From Bradyrhizobium sediminis (lineage in GTDB: Bacteria; Pseudomonadota; Alphaproteobacteria; Rhizobiales; Xanthobacteraceae), in the NCBI RefSeq assembly GCF_018736085.1, contig NZ_CP076134.1, forward strand, positions 4,288,501 through 4,352,500: a DNA stretch of 64,000 nucleotides, in the 5' to 3' direction. Under the pieces are notes generated by a model, which saw nothing but the letters and a program-made list of their open reading frames with translations, ran no database searches and was not told the origin of the DNA. The translations under genes and the position numbers were made by a program. Positions 16,818 to 25,405 of this stretch are shown piece by piece. How positions within the stretch are numbered: position 1 is the stretch's first letter; the number at the start of each line of letters is the position of its first letter.

Positions 16818-16832
16818 TTAACCTTTCCTAAA
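16818..16832. promoter_or_regulatory. CtrA-like site (one mismatch)
   Basis: TTAACCTTTCCTAAA matches the CtrA consensus TTAA-N7-TTAA except for one base in the second half. It lies about 90 bases upstream of the small gene at 16924. Such motifs occur by chance, so this is only a candidate. Confidence 0.25.
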
Positions 16833-16923
16833 GAACTGGCCTAGGCGGCCGCGAAGCTCATGCTACACCTCGCGCGTCAGATGCGTTCCGCCCTGGATCG
16901 CGCGCCAGTCCCGCCAGAGTTTC

Positions 16924-17190
16924 ATGAGCCCTCCAGTGTCCTTCACAACCGCCCGCGACCCGCTGCCCGATCACGAACAGAAACAGGCGGCGCTGAGCTA
17001 CCTCAACGAGGCCTGGGCGGAGGCGCGGCACGATGGCGTCGATGGCGACTGCCTGGCGCAGGCCAGCCTGTTCGCAGCCTTTGCCGAACTGGTCGCGACC
17101 TATGGCGAGGACGCGGTGGCGAAATTCGTCGAGGGACTGCCGACCCGCGTCCGCAACGGCGAGTTTTCGACCCGGCTGGCGAAGCAGTAG
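16924..17190 (+). CDS. Small conserved protein of unknown function
   Basis: 88 residues, acidic and helical (LSYLNEAWAEARHDGVDGDCLAQ, then FAAFAELVATYGEDAVAKFVEGLP). The pattern of a helical bundle without membrane segments suggests a small soluble protein. No recognised domain. Coding-like composition and an independent intergenic position support it. A palindromic repeat follows. Confidence 0.55.
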   Translation: MSPPVSFTTARDPLPDHEQKQAALSYLNEAWAEARHDGVDGDCLAQASLFAAFAELVATYGEDAVAKFVEGLPTRVRNGEFSTRLAKQ

Positions 17191-17208
17191 GCCCGGCACA
17201 AACTCCGC

Positions 17209-17312
17209 CGTCGTCACCCGCGAAAGCGGGTGATCCAGTACGCCGCAGCTTCTCGATTCAACCACTGGCTTCGCTGGAATACTGGGTCGCCCGGTCAAGC
17301 CGGGCGATGACC
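17209..17312. repeat. Palindromic interspersed repeat, family C
   Basis: Two short hairpins (CACCCGCGAAAGCGGGTG at the left; CGCCCGGTCAAGCCGGGCG at the right) separated by a spacer with the boxes GATCCAGTACGCCGC and GGAATACTGGGTCGCC. A close copy lies at 42968-43071 and a single-hairpin relative at 34750-34789. Confidence 0.85.
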
Positions 17313-17325
17313 GGTTTGCCTGGAC

Positions 17326-18660
17326 TTACGCCCCCAGCGTCTCCAGAAACCGCACCGGTTCGCCGGTCGATGGCGTCACCAGTTCACCCTGCCACATCAC
17401 GCGGCGGCCCCTGACAAAGGTGCCGACCGGCCAGCCGGTGACGCGCACGCCGTGATACGGCGTCCAGCCGGCGCGCGAGGCCACCCAATCGTCGGTGATG
17501 GTTTCGCTGCGCTTGAGATCGACCACCGTGAAGTCGGCATCGTAACCGGCCGCAATGCGGCCCTTGCAGGCGATGTTGAACAGCCGCGCCGGGCCCGCGC
17601 TGGTGAGATCGACGAAGCGCTGTAGCGACAATCGCCCGGCGTTGACGTGATCGAGCATCAAGGGCACCAGCGTCTGCACGCCGGTCATGCCCGAGGGCGA
17701 AGCCGGATAGGTCTTGGCCTTTTCCTCGAGGGTGTGCGGGGCGTGATCGGAGCCGAGCACGTCGACGATGCCCTGCTCGATGCCGCGCCAGATCCCGGCC
17801 CGATGCTCGGCCGAGCGCACCGGCGGATTCATCTGCGCTCGGGTGCCGAGCCGCTCATAGCATTCCGGCGCGGTCAATGTCAGGTGATGCGGCGTCGCCT
17901 CGCAGGTGGCGACGTCCTTGTGGTCGCGCAGAAACTCGATCTCCTGCTTGGTGGAGATATGCAGCACGTGAATGCGCTTGCCCGTTTCATGGGCGAGCTG
18001 GACCAGCCGCTGGGTCGCCATCAGCGCCGCGGTCTCGTCACGCCAGACCGGATGCGAGCGCGGATCGCCCTCGACGCGCAGTCCCTTGCGATCGTTGAGG
18101 CGGTACTCGTCCTCGGCATGAAAGGCGGCTCGGCGTTTGATCACCTGGAAAATCCGGCGCAGGCTTTCGTCATCCTCGACCAGCAGCGCGCCGGTGGACG
18201 AGCCGATGAACACCTTGACGCCAGCGCAGCCGGGAGCGCGTTCCAGCTCCGGCAGATCCTGAACGTTTTCCCGGGTGCCGCCGATGAAGAACGCGAAATC
18301 GCAATGCATGCGATGGCGGCCGCTCTTCACCTTCCCGGTGAAGGTCGCTTCCGTGATGGTCAGGGGATCGGTATTCGGCATTTCGAACACCGCCGTCACG
18401 CCCCCCATCACCGCGCTGCGCGAACCGGTCTCGAGGTCTTCCTTGTGGGTCAGGCCCGGCTCGCGAAAATGCACCTGCGTGTCGATGACGCCGGGCAGGA
18501 TGTGCAGGCCCTTGCAGTCGATCACTTCGGCAGCCGACGCCTGTCCGAGGGAACCGATTTCAGCGATACGGCCATTGACGACGCCGATGTCGCGCACGCC
18601 CTCACCGTCCTGATTGACCACGGTGCCGGACCTCAAAATCACATCAAAACTCTGACTCAT
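17326..18660 (-). CDS. pyrC: Dihydroorotase (class I) with QxH metal motif
   Basis: Amidohydrolase of 444 residues that should interconvert carbamoyl-aspartate and dihydroorotate. The second metal-site elements are normal: Lys in GVKVFIGSSTG, His in AAFHAEDE and HVLHIST, and the catalytic Asp in GSDHAPHT. The first motif reads DTQVHFREPG where DxHxHxREPG is usual, so glutamine replaces the first metal histidine. I recall such a QxH form in other Rhizobiales dihydroorotases, but cannot check. Start at ATG 18660 (MSQSFDVILRSG); an upstream start would add seven unlikely residues. Confidence 0.85.
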   Translation of the reverse strand: MSQSFDVILRSGTVVNQDGEGVRDIGVVNGRIAEIGSLGQASAAEVIDCKGLHILPGVIDTQVHFREPGLTHKEDLETGSRSAVMGGVTAVFEMPNTDPLTITEATFTGKVKSGRHRMHCDFAFFIGGTRENVQDLPELERAPGCAGVKVFIGSSTGALLVEDDESLRRIFQVIKRRAAFHAEDEYRLNDRKGLRVEGDPRSHPVWRDETAALMATQRLVQLAHETGKRIHVLHISTKQEIEFLRDHKDVATCEATPHHLTLTAPECYERLGTRAQMNPPVRSAEHRAGIWRGIEQGIVDVLGSDHAPHTLEEKAKTYPASPSGMTGVQTLVPLMLDHVNAGRLSLQRFVDLTSAGPARLFNIACKGRIAAGYDADFTVVDLKRSETITDDWVASRAGWTPYHGVRVTGWPVGTFVRGRRVMWQGELVTPSTGEPVRFLETLGA

Positions 18661-18680
18661 CGTTCCTCGTATTCGGCTCA

Positions 18681-18787
18681 ATCCTCATGCTGAGGAGGCC
18701 CGCGAGGGCCGTCTCGAAGCATGAGACGCGTTCAGTGCCAATTCCATCCTTCGAGACGCGGGCTGCGCCCGCTCCTCTGGATGGGGT
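18681..18787. repeat. Palindromic interspersed repeat, family A
   Basis: CCTCATGCTGAGGAGG with GTCTCGAAGCATGAG, then CATCCTTCGAGACGCGGGC and GCTCCTCTGGATGGGG. The same two-hairpin design as at 13025-13116 and 58431-58535. It occupies the divergent region between pyrC and ygfZ. Confidence 0.8.
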
Positions 18788-18868
18788 CATCCCACGCCGG
18801 GCGCAGGCCTTGTCGTTTATGACTTGGCGGCTTACGTTCCGCAGCAACATGTCACAAGAGATCTTTGC

Positions 18869-19750
18869 ATGAAAGCGGCGTTTCTCCCCGACCGGGGCGT
18901 GGTCAAGGTCAGCGGCGACGATGCGCGCAACTTTCTCAACGGCCTGGTCACCACGGATATGACGCTGCTCCGCCCCGGCCTCGGCCGGTTCGGGGCGCTG
19001 CTGACCCCGCAGGGCAAGATCACGGTCGATTTCCTGGTCACCGAGGCGCCGGCCGGCCATGGCGGCGGCTTCCTGCTCGATTGCCCGCGGGTGCTGGCGC
19101 AAGGCCTCGCCGACAAGCTCGGTTTCTACAAGCTGCGCGCCAAGGTGGCTGTCGAAAACCTCTCGGACAGCCTCGGCGTGCTCGCGGCCTGGGATGGCGA
19201 ACCCGCCATGAACCCGGATCTCACCTTCGCCGATCCGCGCAATGCCGCGCTGGGCTGGCGGATTCTCGCCCCGCAGGAACTCGCGCAGAAGGTCGCCGAC
19301 CTGATCGGCGCGGAACTGGTCGACAGCACCGCCTACGATGCGCATCGCATCGCCTCCGGCGTTCCGCGCGGCGGTCTCGACTTCATGTACGGCGACGCAT
19401 TTCCGCACGAGACCAACATGGACCGCCTGCATGGCGTCGATTTCGACAAGGGCTGCTATGTCGGCCAGGAAGTGGTGTCGCGGATGCAGCATCGCGGCAC
19501 CGCACGCACCCGCACTGTTCGGATCGTTCTTGAAGGTCCGTCGCCGGAACCGGGCTCGCCTATCCTCGCCGGCGACAAGCCGGTCGGCACCATCGGCTCG
19601 ACGGCCGGCACCAACGGTCTCGCCCTGATCCGGATGGATCGCGCCGCCGACGCGCTTGCCGCCGGAACGGCGCTGACCTCGGGCGGTCTTGCCCTCCGCC
19701 TCGCCGAGCCAAACGATCTTTCTGCCGCACCGAAGCAGACCGTCGGATGA
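18869..19750 (+). CDS. ygfZ: YgfZ / folate-binding Fe-S assembly factor
   Basis: Member of the YgfZ/GcvT-like family that helps maintain certain Fe-S enzymes, with a tetrahydrofolate-binding fold. The hallmark KGCYVGQEVVSRM near residue 195 is intact. At 293 residues it is a normal alphaproteobacterial form. ATG 18869 gives the expected N-terminus (MKAAFLPDRGVVKVSG). It overlaps tag by four bases, so the two are translationally coupled. Confidence 0.9.
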   Translation: MKAAFLPDRGVVKVSGDDARNFLNGLVTTDMTLLRPGLGRFGALLTPQGKITVDFLVTEAPAGHGGGFLLDCPRVLAQGLADKLGFYKLRAKVAVENLSDSLGVLAAWDGEPAMNPDLTFADPRNAALGWRILAPQELAQKVADLIGAELVDSTAYDAHRIASGVPRGGLDFMYGDAFPHETNMDRLHGVDFDKGCYVGQEVVSRMQHRGTARTRTVRIVLEGPSPEPGSPILAGDKPVGTIGSTAGTNGLALIRMDRAADALAAGTALTSGGLALRLAEPNDLSAAPKQTVG

Positions 19751-20373
19751 GCAAGTCGGCGCGCCTGCATGCCGATGGCCTGACGCGGTGCCCGTGGCCC
19801 GGCGAAGACCCGTTTTACATGGCCTATCACGATACCGAATGGGGCGTTCCGGAATACGACGACCGGGCGCTCTACGAAAAGCTCATCCTCGACGGATTCC
19901 AGGCCGGACTGTCGTGGATCACGATCCTGCGCAAGCGCGACAACTTCCGCAAAGCTTTCGACGATTTCCGGCCCGAAAAGATCGCGGGCTACAATGCGAA
20001 AAAAGTTCACGCGCTGATGAACGACGCCGGCATCGTCCGCAACCGCGCCAAGATCGAGGGCGCGGTGAATAGCGCCAAATCCTATCTGAAGATCATGGAA
20101 GACGGGCCGGGCTTTTCGAAATTCCTCTGGGACTTCGTCGACGGCAGGCCGAAGGTCAACAACTTCAAGACCACCGCCAGCGTGCCGGCATCGACGCCGC
20201 TGTCGATCAAGATGTCCAAGGAACTTGCCTCGCGCGGATTCAAATTCGTCGGCCCGACCATCGTCTACGCGTTCATGCAGGCGACCGGCATGGTCAACGA
20301 TCATCTGGTGACCTGCTTCTGCCACGATACCTGCGCCGGAAAGCACCGCGCGCCCCGCCTCAAAGTCAAATGA
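19747..20373 (+). CDS. tag: DNA-3-methyladenine glycosylase I
   Basis: Base-excision repair glycosylase for 3-methyladenine, 208 residues. The N-terminal CPWPGEDPFYMAYHDTEWGVP, the helix-hairpin region with LSWITILRKRDNF, and the zinc-site residues near the C-terminus (VNDHLVTCFCHDTC) match the Tag family. Overlaps ygfZ (ATGA) upstream and the HD gene downstream by four bases, forming a three-gene unit. Confidence 0.92.
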   Translation: MSKSARLHADGLTRCPWPGEDPFYMAYHDTEWGVPEYDDRALYEKLILDGFQAGLSWITILRKRDNFRKAFDDFRPEKIAGYNAKKVHALMNDAGIVRNRAKIEGAVNSAKSYLKIMEDGPGFSKFLWDFVDGRPKVNNFKTTASVPASTPLSIKMSKELASRGFKFVGPTIVYAFMQATGMVNDHLVTCFCHDTCAGKHRAPRLKVK

Positions 20374-20987
20374 CGGCAAAAACCACTCCCGCTTCAGCAG
20401 CGCCCGCCCGAGTCTGGCAGCGGATGCTGTCGGGGCGGCGGCTCGACCTCCTGGACCCCTCGCCGCTCGATATCGAGATCGCCGATATCGCCCACGGCCT
20501 GGCGCGGGTCGCGCGCTGGAACGGGCAGACCAGCGGCGCACATATTTTTTCGGTGGCGCAGCACACGCTGCTGGTCGAAGCCGTGATGCGCGAGCGCGCA
20601 CCGCGCGTCGACGTCAGGCTGCGCCTTGCGGCATTGCTGCATGACGCGCCGGAATATGTCATCGGCGACATGATCTCGCCGTTCAAGGCGGTGCTCGGCG
20701 GCGACTACAAGGCGGTGGAAAAACGGCTGTTGGCCGCCATCCATATCCGCTTCGGACTGCCGCCGGTGCTGCCGGATGAAATCACGCAGGCGATCAAGGC
20801 GGCCGACCGGGGCGCGGCCTATCTCGAGGCGACCGAGCTGGCCGGCTTTGCACAGGCCGAGGCGAAACGGCTGTTCGGCCGCGATCCCGGCCTGCTGCCT
20901 TCGACCGTGCGGGACTATCTGACGCCATGGACCGCGGCCAGGGCCGAGAAGCGGTTTCTGGAACGGTTCAAGACCTTGCACACCTGA
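20370..20987 (+). CDS. HD-domain hydrolase (YfbR-like)
   Basis: 205-residue HD phosphohydrolase. Metal-ligand positions are visible in FSVAQHTLLV, LLHDAPEYVIGD (HD pair) and further on in AIKAADR. The N-terminal sequence SGRRLDLLDPSPLDIEIADIAHGLARVARWNGQ is typical of proteobacterial HD proteins related to the 5'-nucleotidase YfbR. Overlaps tag by four bases. Natural substrate not known. Confidence 0.8.
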   Translation: MTAKTTPASAAPARVWQRMLSGRRLDLLDPSPLDIEIADIAHGLARVARWNGQTSGAHIFSVAQHTLLVEAVMRERAPRVDVRLRLAALLHDAPEYVIGDMISPFKAVLGGDYKAVEKRLLAAIHIRFGLPPVLPDEITQAIKAADRGAAYLEATELAGFAQAEAKRLFGRDPGLLPSTVRDYLTPWTAARAEKRFLERFKTLHT

Positions 20988-21059
20988 ACATCAAGGCCCT
21001 GAACCGGCTTTCACGCCCCCGGGTGCGGGCCTATAATCGCCGCGAAAAGAAGGACCGCC

Positions 21060-21566
21060 ATGATTCACGTCTGTTCGCTCGCCGCACTTCCCGATACCGT
21101 CAGGGCTACCGGCGCCAGCCATGTCCTGACCGTCATGGCCAATGTCGATCAGGTGCAGCGGCCGGAATCGGTGCTGCCGGCCAACCATCTGAAGGTGCAG
21201 ATGGACGACATCACCGAGCACATGGACGGCTTCGTCGCGCCGTCGGATTCGCATATCGAGCAGGTTCTGAACTTCGTGCGCGGCTGGGACCGCAACGCGC
21301 CGCTGGTGGTCCACTGCTATGCCGGCATCAGCCGCTCGACCGCGAGCGCCTTTGCCGCCGTCTGCCTGCTCAATCCGCATCGCGATGAAATTTCGATTGC
21401 CAGGCAGATCCGCGCGGCCTCTCCGATCGCATCGCCGAACCGGCTGATCGTCGGCCTGGCGGACAAGGCGCTGGGGCGCGAAGGCCGGATGCTGCGCGCG
21501 CTCGACGAAATGGGCCCGGGCAGCATGATGGTCGAAGGCCGGCCGTTCCGCATCGATCTCGACTGA
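21060..21566 (+). CDS. Protein-tyrosine-phosphatase-like protein
   Basis: 168 residues. HCYAGISRSTAS (about residues 84-95) is the CX5R phosphate-binding loop with Cys and Arg both present, and VQMDDITEHMDGF earlier may carry the general-acid aspartate. Such proteins are annotated as tyrosine phosphatase-like in alphaproteobacteria; the true substrate is not known. It lies just upstream of the NadQ-like regulator. Confidence 0.75.
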   Translation: MIHVCSLAALPDTVRATGASHVLTVMANVDQVQRPESVLPANHLKVQMDDITEHMDGFVAPSDSHIEQVLNFVRGWDRNAPLVVHCYAGISRSTASAFAAVCLLNPHRDEISIARQIRAASPIASPNRLIVGLADKALGREGRMLRALDEMGPGSMMVEGRPFRIDLD

Positions 21567-21585
21567 TGCCCATCAACGGCGCCCC

Positions 21586-22563
21586 ATGAGCGAGAAGCTC
21601 CTGACGCCGATCGAGATCGGCCTGACCGCCGCCATCGTCGCGATCGAAGGCAACGAGCCGCTGATCCTGACCGCATCCTCCGGCGACGGCGACAAGCCCG
21701 CCGGGCTTCCGTTCGGCCCGTTCGACGCGGTCGCGCACCGCACCTTCGAGATCGGCCTGCGCGCCTGGGTGGAAGAACAGGCAGGCTTGCGGCTGGGTTA
21801 TGTCGAGCAGCTCTATACGTTCGGCGACCGCGGCCGGCATACCCAGGCCGGCGACACCGACGCCCATGTCGCCTCGATCGGCTACCTCGCGCTCACCCGC
21901 GCCGCCGACAACGCCTCGCGAGCGCCGGGCGCGACCTTCGAGCCCTGGTACCGGTTTTTTCCATGGGAGGACTGGCGGCAAGCGCAGCCCGACATCATCG
22001 AGCGCGCGATCATCCCCCATCTCACGAACTGGGCCGCCGCGAGCGAGCAACCGGACGCCACCCGCGCCCTCAGCCGCAGGGATCGCGTCCGGCTGTATTT
22101 CGGCACCGAGGGCGCGCATTGGGACGAGGAGCGCGTGCTCGACCGCTATGAGCTGCTCTACGAAGCCGGACTGGTCGAGGAGGCGCGGCGCGACGGCCGT
22201 CCCGCGGCGCTGGCGCGCAAACAGCTTCCCGTCCTCGGCGTGCCGATGCGCTTCGACCACCGCCGAATCCTGGCCACGGCGATCGCCCGGCTGCGCGCCA
22301 AGCTGAAATATCGCCCGGTGGTATTTGAACTTTTGCCGCCCGAGTTCACACTCACTGAACTGCAGCGGACCGTGGAAGCGATCTCGGGGCGGCATCTGCA
22401 CAAGCAGAATTTCCGCCGGCTGGTGGAAGCCGGCGCTTTGGTCGAACCAACCGGCGTGATGTCGACACAGACCGGTGGGCGGCCTGCCGCGCTATTTCGC
22501 TTCCGCCGCGAGGTGCTGCAGGAACGGCCGGCGCCGGGCCTGCGGGTGCGCGGAAGACGCTAG
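21586..22563 (+). CDS. nadQ: Nudix-like winged-helix regulator, probable NadQ
   Basis: 325 residues. Residues 1-170 form a Nudix-like fold in which the Nudix box is degenerate (FEIGLRAWVEEQAGLRLG lacks the GX5E part), so a ligand sensor is more likely than an enzyme. The C-terminal part (from FELLPPEFTLTELQRTVEAI) is a winged-helix DNA-binding domain as in the NrtR family. The overall form matches the alphaproteobacterial regulator called NadQ, predicted by comparative genomics to control nadABC. nadABC is 11 kb downstream and is preceded by two related palindromes. Confidence 0.7.
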   Translation: MSEKLLTPIEIGLTAAIVAIEGNEPLILTASSGDGDKPAGLPFGPFDAVAHRTFEIGLRAWVEEQAGLRLGYVEQLYTFGDRGRHTQAGDTDAHVASIGYLALTRAADNASRAPGATFEPWYRFFPWEDWRQAQPDIIERAIIPHLTNWAAASEQPDATRALSRRDRVRLYFGTEGAHWDEERVLDRYELLYEAGLVEEARRDGRPAALARKQLPVLGVPMRFDHRRILATAIARLRAKLKYRPVVFELLPPEFTLTELQRTVEAISGRHLHKQNFRRLVEAGALVEPTGVMSTQTGGRPAALFRFRREVLQERPAPGLRVRGRR

Positions 22564-22639
22564 ATCGTCTGACGGCGCCGAGACACTGAATATCTTAATG
22601 CGGTAAGCCCCGACCCCGGGCCGATCGCCTGGAGGCTTG

Positions 22640-25339
22640 ATGTTGGAATTTTTCTCGCTGGTGGTTGCCATCATCGCGCTTATCGTCGCACGCAAGGCGT
22701 TCAACCAGACCGCCACCTTGCGTGCGCGGCTGGATGCGATCGAGGCCACCGCGCTGCAGGCGGGAGCTGCTCCGCCACCGCTCGCACCGCTCCAGGAAGT
22801 CGAGCAAGGTCTCGCCGCATCGCCATCCGTTGCCGCCGAACAACCGGCAACGGTCGGCGAGATTGAAACGGCCGCGCCTGCCGCGGAAGCGCAAGATGCC
22901 GCGCCGGCGGCCGCGACTGACGGCGCAGCTACGCCGCCGCCGCTTCCGCAACCCCAGCCCGGCTTCGAGGAGCGGATCGGCACCCGCTGGGTGGTCTGGG
23001 TCGGCGGCCTGACGCTGGCGCTCGGCGGCTTCTTCATGGTGCGCTATTCGATCGAGGCCGGGCTGCTCGGCCCCGGCGTGCGCACCATACTCGGCGGCCT
23101 GTTCGCGCTCGCCTTGCTGGCGGCCGGTGAATGGACCCGCCGCAAGGAAAACGTCTCGGCGATCGAACCGCTGCCGATCGCCAATATCCCCGCGATCCTC
23201 ACCGCCGCCGGCACCGCGGTGGCATTTGCGACCGTCTATGCCGCCTATGCGCTGTATGAATTTCTCGCGCCCGCCACCGCCTTCATCCTGCTCGGGATGG
23301 TGGCGCTGGGCACGCTCGCCGCGGCGCTGCTGCACGGGCCGGCACTGGCGGGCCTCGGCATTGCCGCCGCCTTCGTCACTCCGCTGCTGGTCTCTTCCGA
23401 CAAGCCGGATTACTGGGCGCTCTACCTCTATCTCGCCATCGTCACCGCGGCGGCGTTCGGGCTGGCGCGGATCAGGCTGTGGCGCTGGCTGGCAGTCACC
23501 ACCATCGCCTTCGCGCTGATCTGGACTTTCCCCTGCCTGGAATGCGGGCCGTCGATGGTCGGACCGCACGCGTTCCACGTCATCGCAGGCTTCGTGCTAG
23601 CCGCGTTGCTGGTGGTATGCGGATTCATGTTCGGTCCCGCCGCCGACGATGACCGGATCGAGCCGATCTCCTCCGGCTCGCTCGCGGCCTACCTGCTGGG
23701 CGCCACCTTGATCGTGCTTCAGAGTCTCCATGCCGACACCGCCATCATCGTGTTCGCGATCCTGGTCGCCGCCACCTTGCTGGTCGCATGGCGTGCGCCA
23801 GCCGCCACGGCCGCGGTCGGCGCCGCCGCCGCTTTGGTCTTCGTGGTGTTTGCCGAATGGGCGGTGCGCGGCAATCCGGACATGCTGGTGCTGCTGCCGG
23901 GCGGCCCGCTGCCCGGCATCGGCCCCGCCGCGACCGATGCTTCGGTCACGGTGCACCTGATATCCGCGGCGATCTTCGCCGGCGGTTTCGGCATCGCGGG
24001 ATTTCTGGCGCAGGGCCGATCCGCCAGCGCCGTTATCCCGGTGGTCTGGTCGGCCGCCGCCGTGTTCACGCCGCTGGCGCTGCTGATCGCGCTCTACGCC
24101 CGCATCTCGCATCTCGATCGCTCGATCCCGTTTGCGATCCTGGCGGTGCTGCTGGCGGCGGCGTATGGCGCTGCGACGGAAATTCTCACCAAACGCGACC
24201 ACCGGCCGGGCCTGCCGATTTCGATCGCGCTGTTCGCCACGGGGTCGCTGGGCGCGCTGGCGCTGGCGCTGACCTTCGCGCTGGAAAAGGGATGGCTCAC
24301 CATCGCGCTGGCGCTGATGTCGCTCGGCACGGCGTGGATTTCGCTGCAGCGGCCGATACCGTTCCTGCGTTCGCTGGCCGCCATTCTTGCCGGCATCGTG
24401 GTGCTGCGGATCGGCTACGAGCCGCGCATCGTCGGCAATGCGGTCGGAACCACACCGATATTCAACTGGCTATTGTGGGGCTATGGCATTCCGGCGCTGT
24501 CGTTCTGGGCCGGAAGCTACTTCCTGCGCCGCCGCGCCGACGATGCGCCGCTGCGGGTCGTGGAGTCGGCGGCGATCCTGTTCACGGTGCTGCTGGTGTT
24601 CATGGAAATCCGCCATACCGTGAACGGCGGCGATGTCTACCGCGCCACGGCCGGCCTGACCGAAGTGGCGCTGCAGGTCTGCGCAACGCTGGCGATGGCG
24701 ATCGGCCTGGAGCGGCTGCGGATCCGCACCGGGAGCATCGTCCACAATGTCGGCGCGATCCTGCTCACGGCGTTTGCCGGGATAGCTGCCGCGGCCGGCC
24801 TGATGGTGCTGGAGAATCCCCTGCTCTGGCCGATCGACGTTGGAGGCGCGTTCTTCAACCTGCTGCTGCTGGCTTACGCCGGACCCGCAGTGCTGGCGCT
24901 GCTGCTGTCCTATGCGGTGGCGGGCCGGCGGGCTGCGAGCTACGCCAACACCGTCGCGGCGGCTGCGCTGATACTCGCCCTGACCTATGTCACGTTCGAG
25001 ATCCGCAGGCTCTATCACGGCCCGGTCCTGAGCCGCGGCGTGACCACCGGCGCCGAGCAATACACTTACTCGATCGCATGGCTGGTGTTCGGCGTCGTGC
25101 TGCTCGGCATCGGCATCCTGTTCAATTCGCAGCGTGCCCGCCTCGCCTCCGCGGTGGTGATCGCGCTCACCATCCTGAAGGCGTTCCTGATCGACATGTC
25201 GACGCTGACAGGCGTCTATCGGGCGCTGTCGTTCATGTGCCTCGGTCTGGTGCTGGTGGCGATCGGCTGGCTGTACCAGCGCATCCTGTTCCGCCGGCAG
25301 GCGCTGCCGGCCGCGCCTGCCGCGGAGCCGGGCGCGTAG
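22640..25339 (+). CDS. DUF2339 polytopic membrane protein
   Basis: 899 residues with a short N-terminal hydrophobic segment, a Pro/Ala-rich linker (about residues 35-110), and then more than twenty hydrophobic stretches to the end. FEERIGTRWVVWVGGLTLALGGFF, where the membrane region begins, is the typical entry of DUF2339 proteins. Function unknown in any organism I can recall with certainty; a cell-envelope role is often supposed. ATG 22640 follows GGAGG by a short spacer. It ends in a shared terminator with the convergent chemoreceptor. Confidence 0.85.
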   Translation: MLEFFSLVVAIIALIVARKAFNQTATLRARLDAIEATALQAGAAPPPLAPLQEVEQGLAASPSVAAEQPATVGEIETAAPAAEAQDAAPAAATDGAATPPPLPQPQPGFEERIGTRWVVWVGGLTLALGGFFMVRYSIEAGLLGPGVRTILGGLFALALLAAGEWTRRKENVSAIEPLPIANIPAILTAAGTAVAFATVYAAYALYEFLAPATAFILLGMVALGTLAAALLHGPALAGLGIAAAFVTPLLVSSDKPDYWALYLYLAIVTAAAFGLARIRLWRWLAVTTIAFALIWTFPCLECGPSMVGPHAFHVIAGFVLAALLVVCGFMFGPAADDDRIEPISSGSLAAYLLGATLIVLQSLHADTAIIVFAILVAATLLVAWRAPAATAAVGAAAALVFVVFAEWAVRGNPDMLVLLPGGPLPGIGPAATDASVTVHLISAAIFAGGFGIAGFLAQGRSASAVIPVVWSAAAVFTPLALLIALYARISHLDRSIPFAILAVLLAAAYGAATEILTKRDHRPGLPISIALFATGSLGALALALTFALEKGWLTIALALMSLGTAWISLQRPIPFLRSLAAILAGIVVLRIGYEPRIVGNAVGTTPIFNWLLWGYGIPALSFWAGSYFLRRRADDAPLRVVESAAILFTVLLVFMEIRHTVNGGDVYRATAGLTEVALQVCATLAMAIGLERLRIRTGSIVHNVGAILLTAFAGIAAAAGLMVLENPLLWPIDVGGAFFNLLLLAYAGPAVLALLLSYAVAGRRAASYANTVAAAALILALTYVTFEIRRLYHGPVLSRGVTTGAEQYTYSIAWLVFGVVLLGIGILFNSQRARLASAVVIALTILKAFLIDMSTLTGVYRALSFMCLGLVLVAIGWLYQRILFRRQALPAAPAAEPGA

Positions 25340-25372
25340 CCGGATGATCCCGCCTGTGTGACGAACACCGGA

Positions 25373-25395
25373 GGCCGGCTCACATTGAGCCGGCC
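25373..25395. terminator. Bidirectional stem-loop between convergent genes
   Basis: GGCCGGCTC-ACATT-GAGCCGGCC is a perfect 9-bp stem with a five-base loop, placed between the DUF2339 stop (25339) and the chemoreceptor stop (25406). There is no long T-run, but position and stem strength suggest a terminator serving both strands. Confidence 0.7.
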
Positions 25396-25405
25396 TTCGC
25401 TCGTG

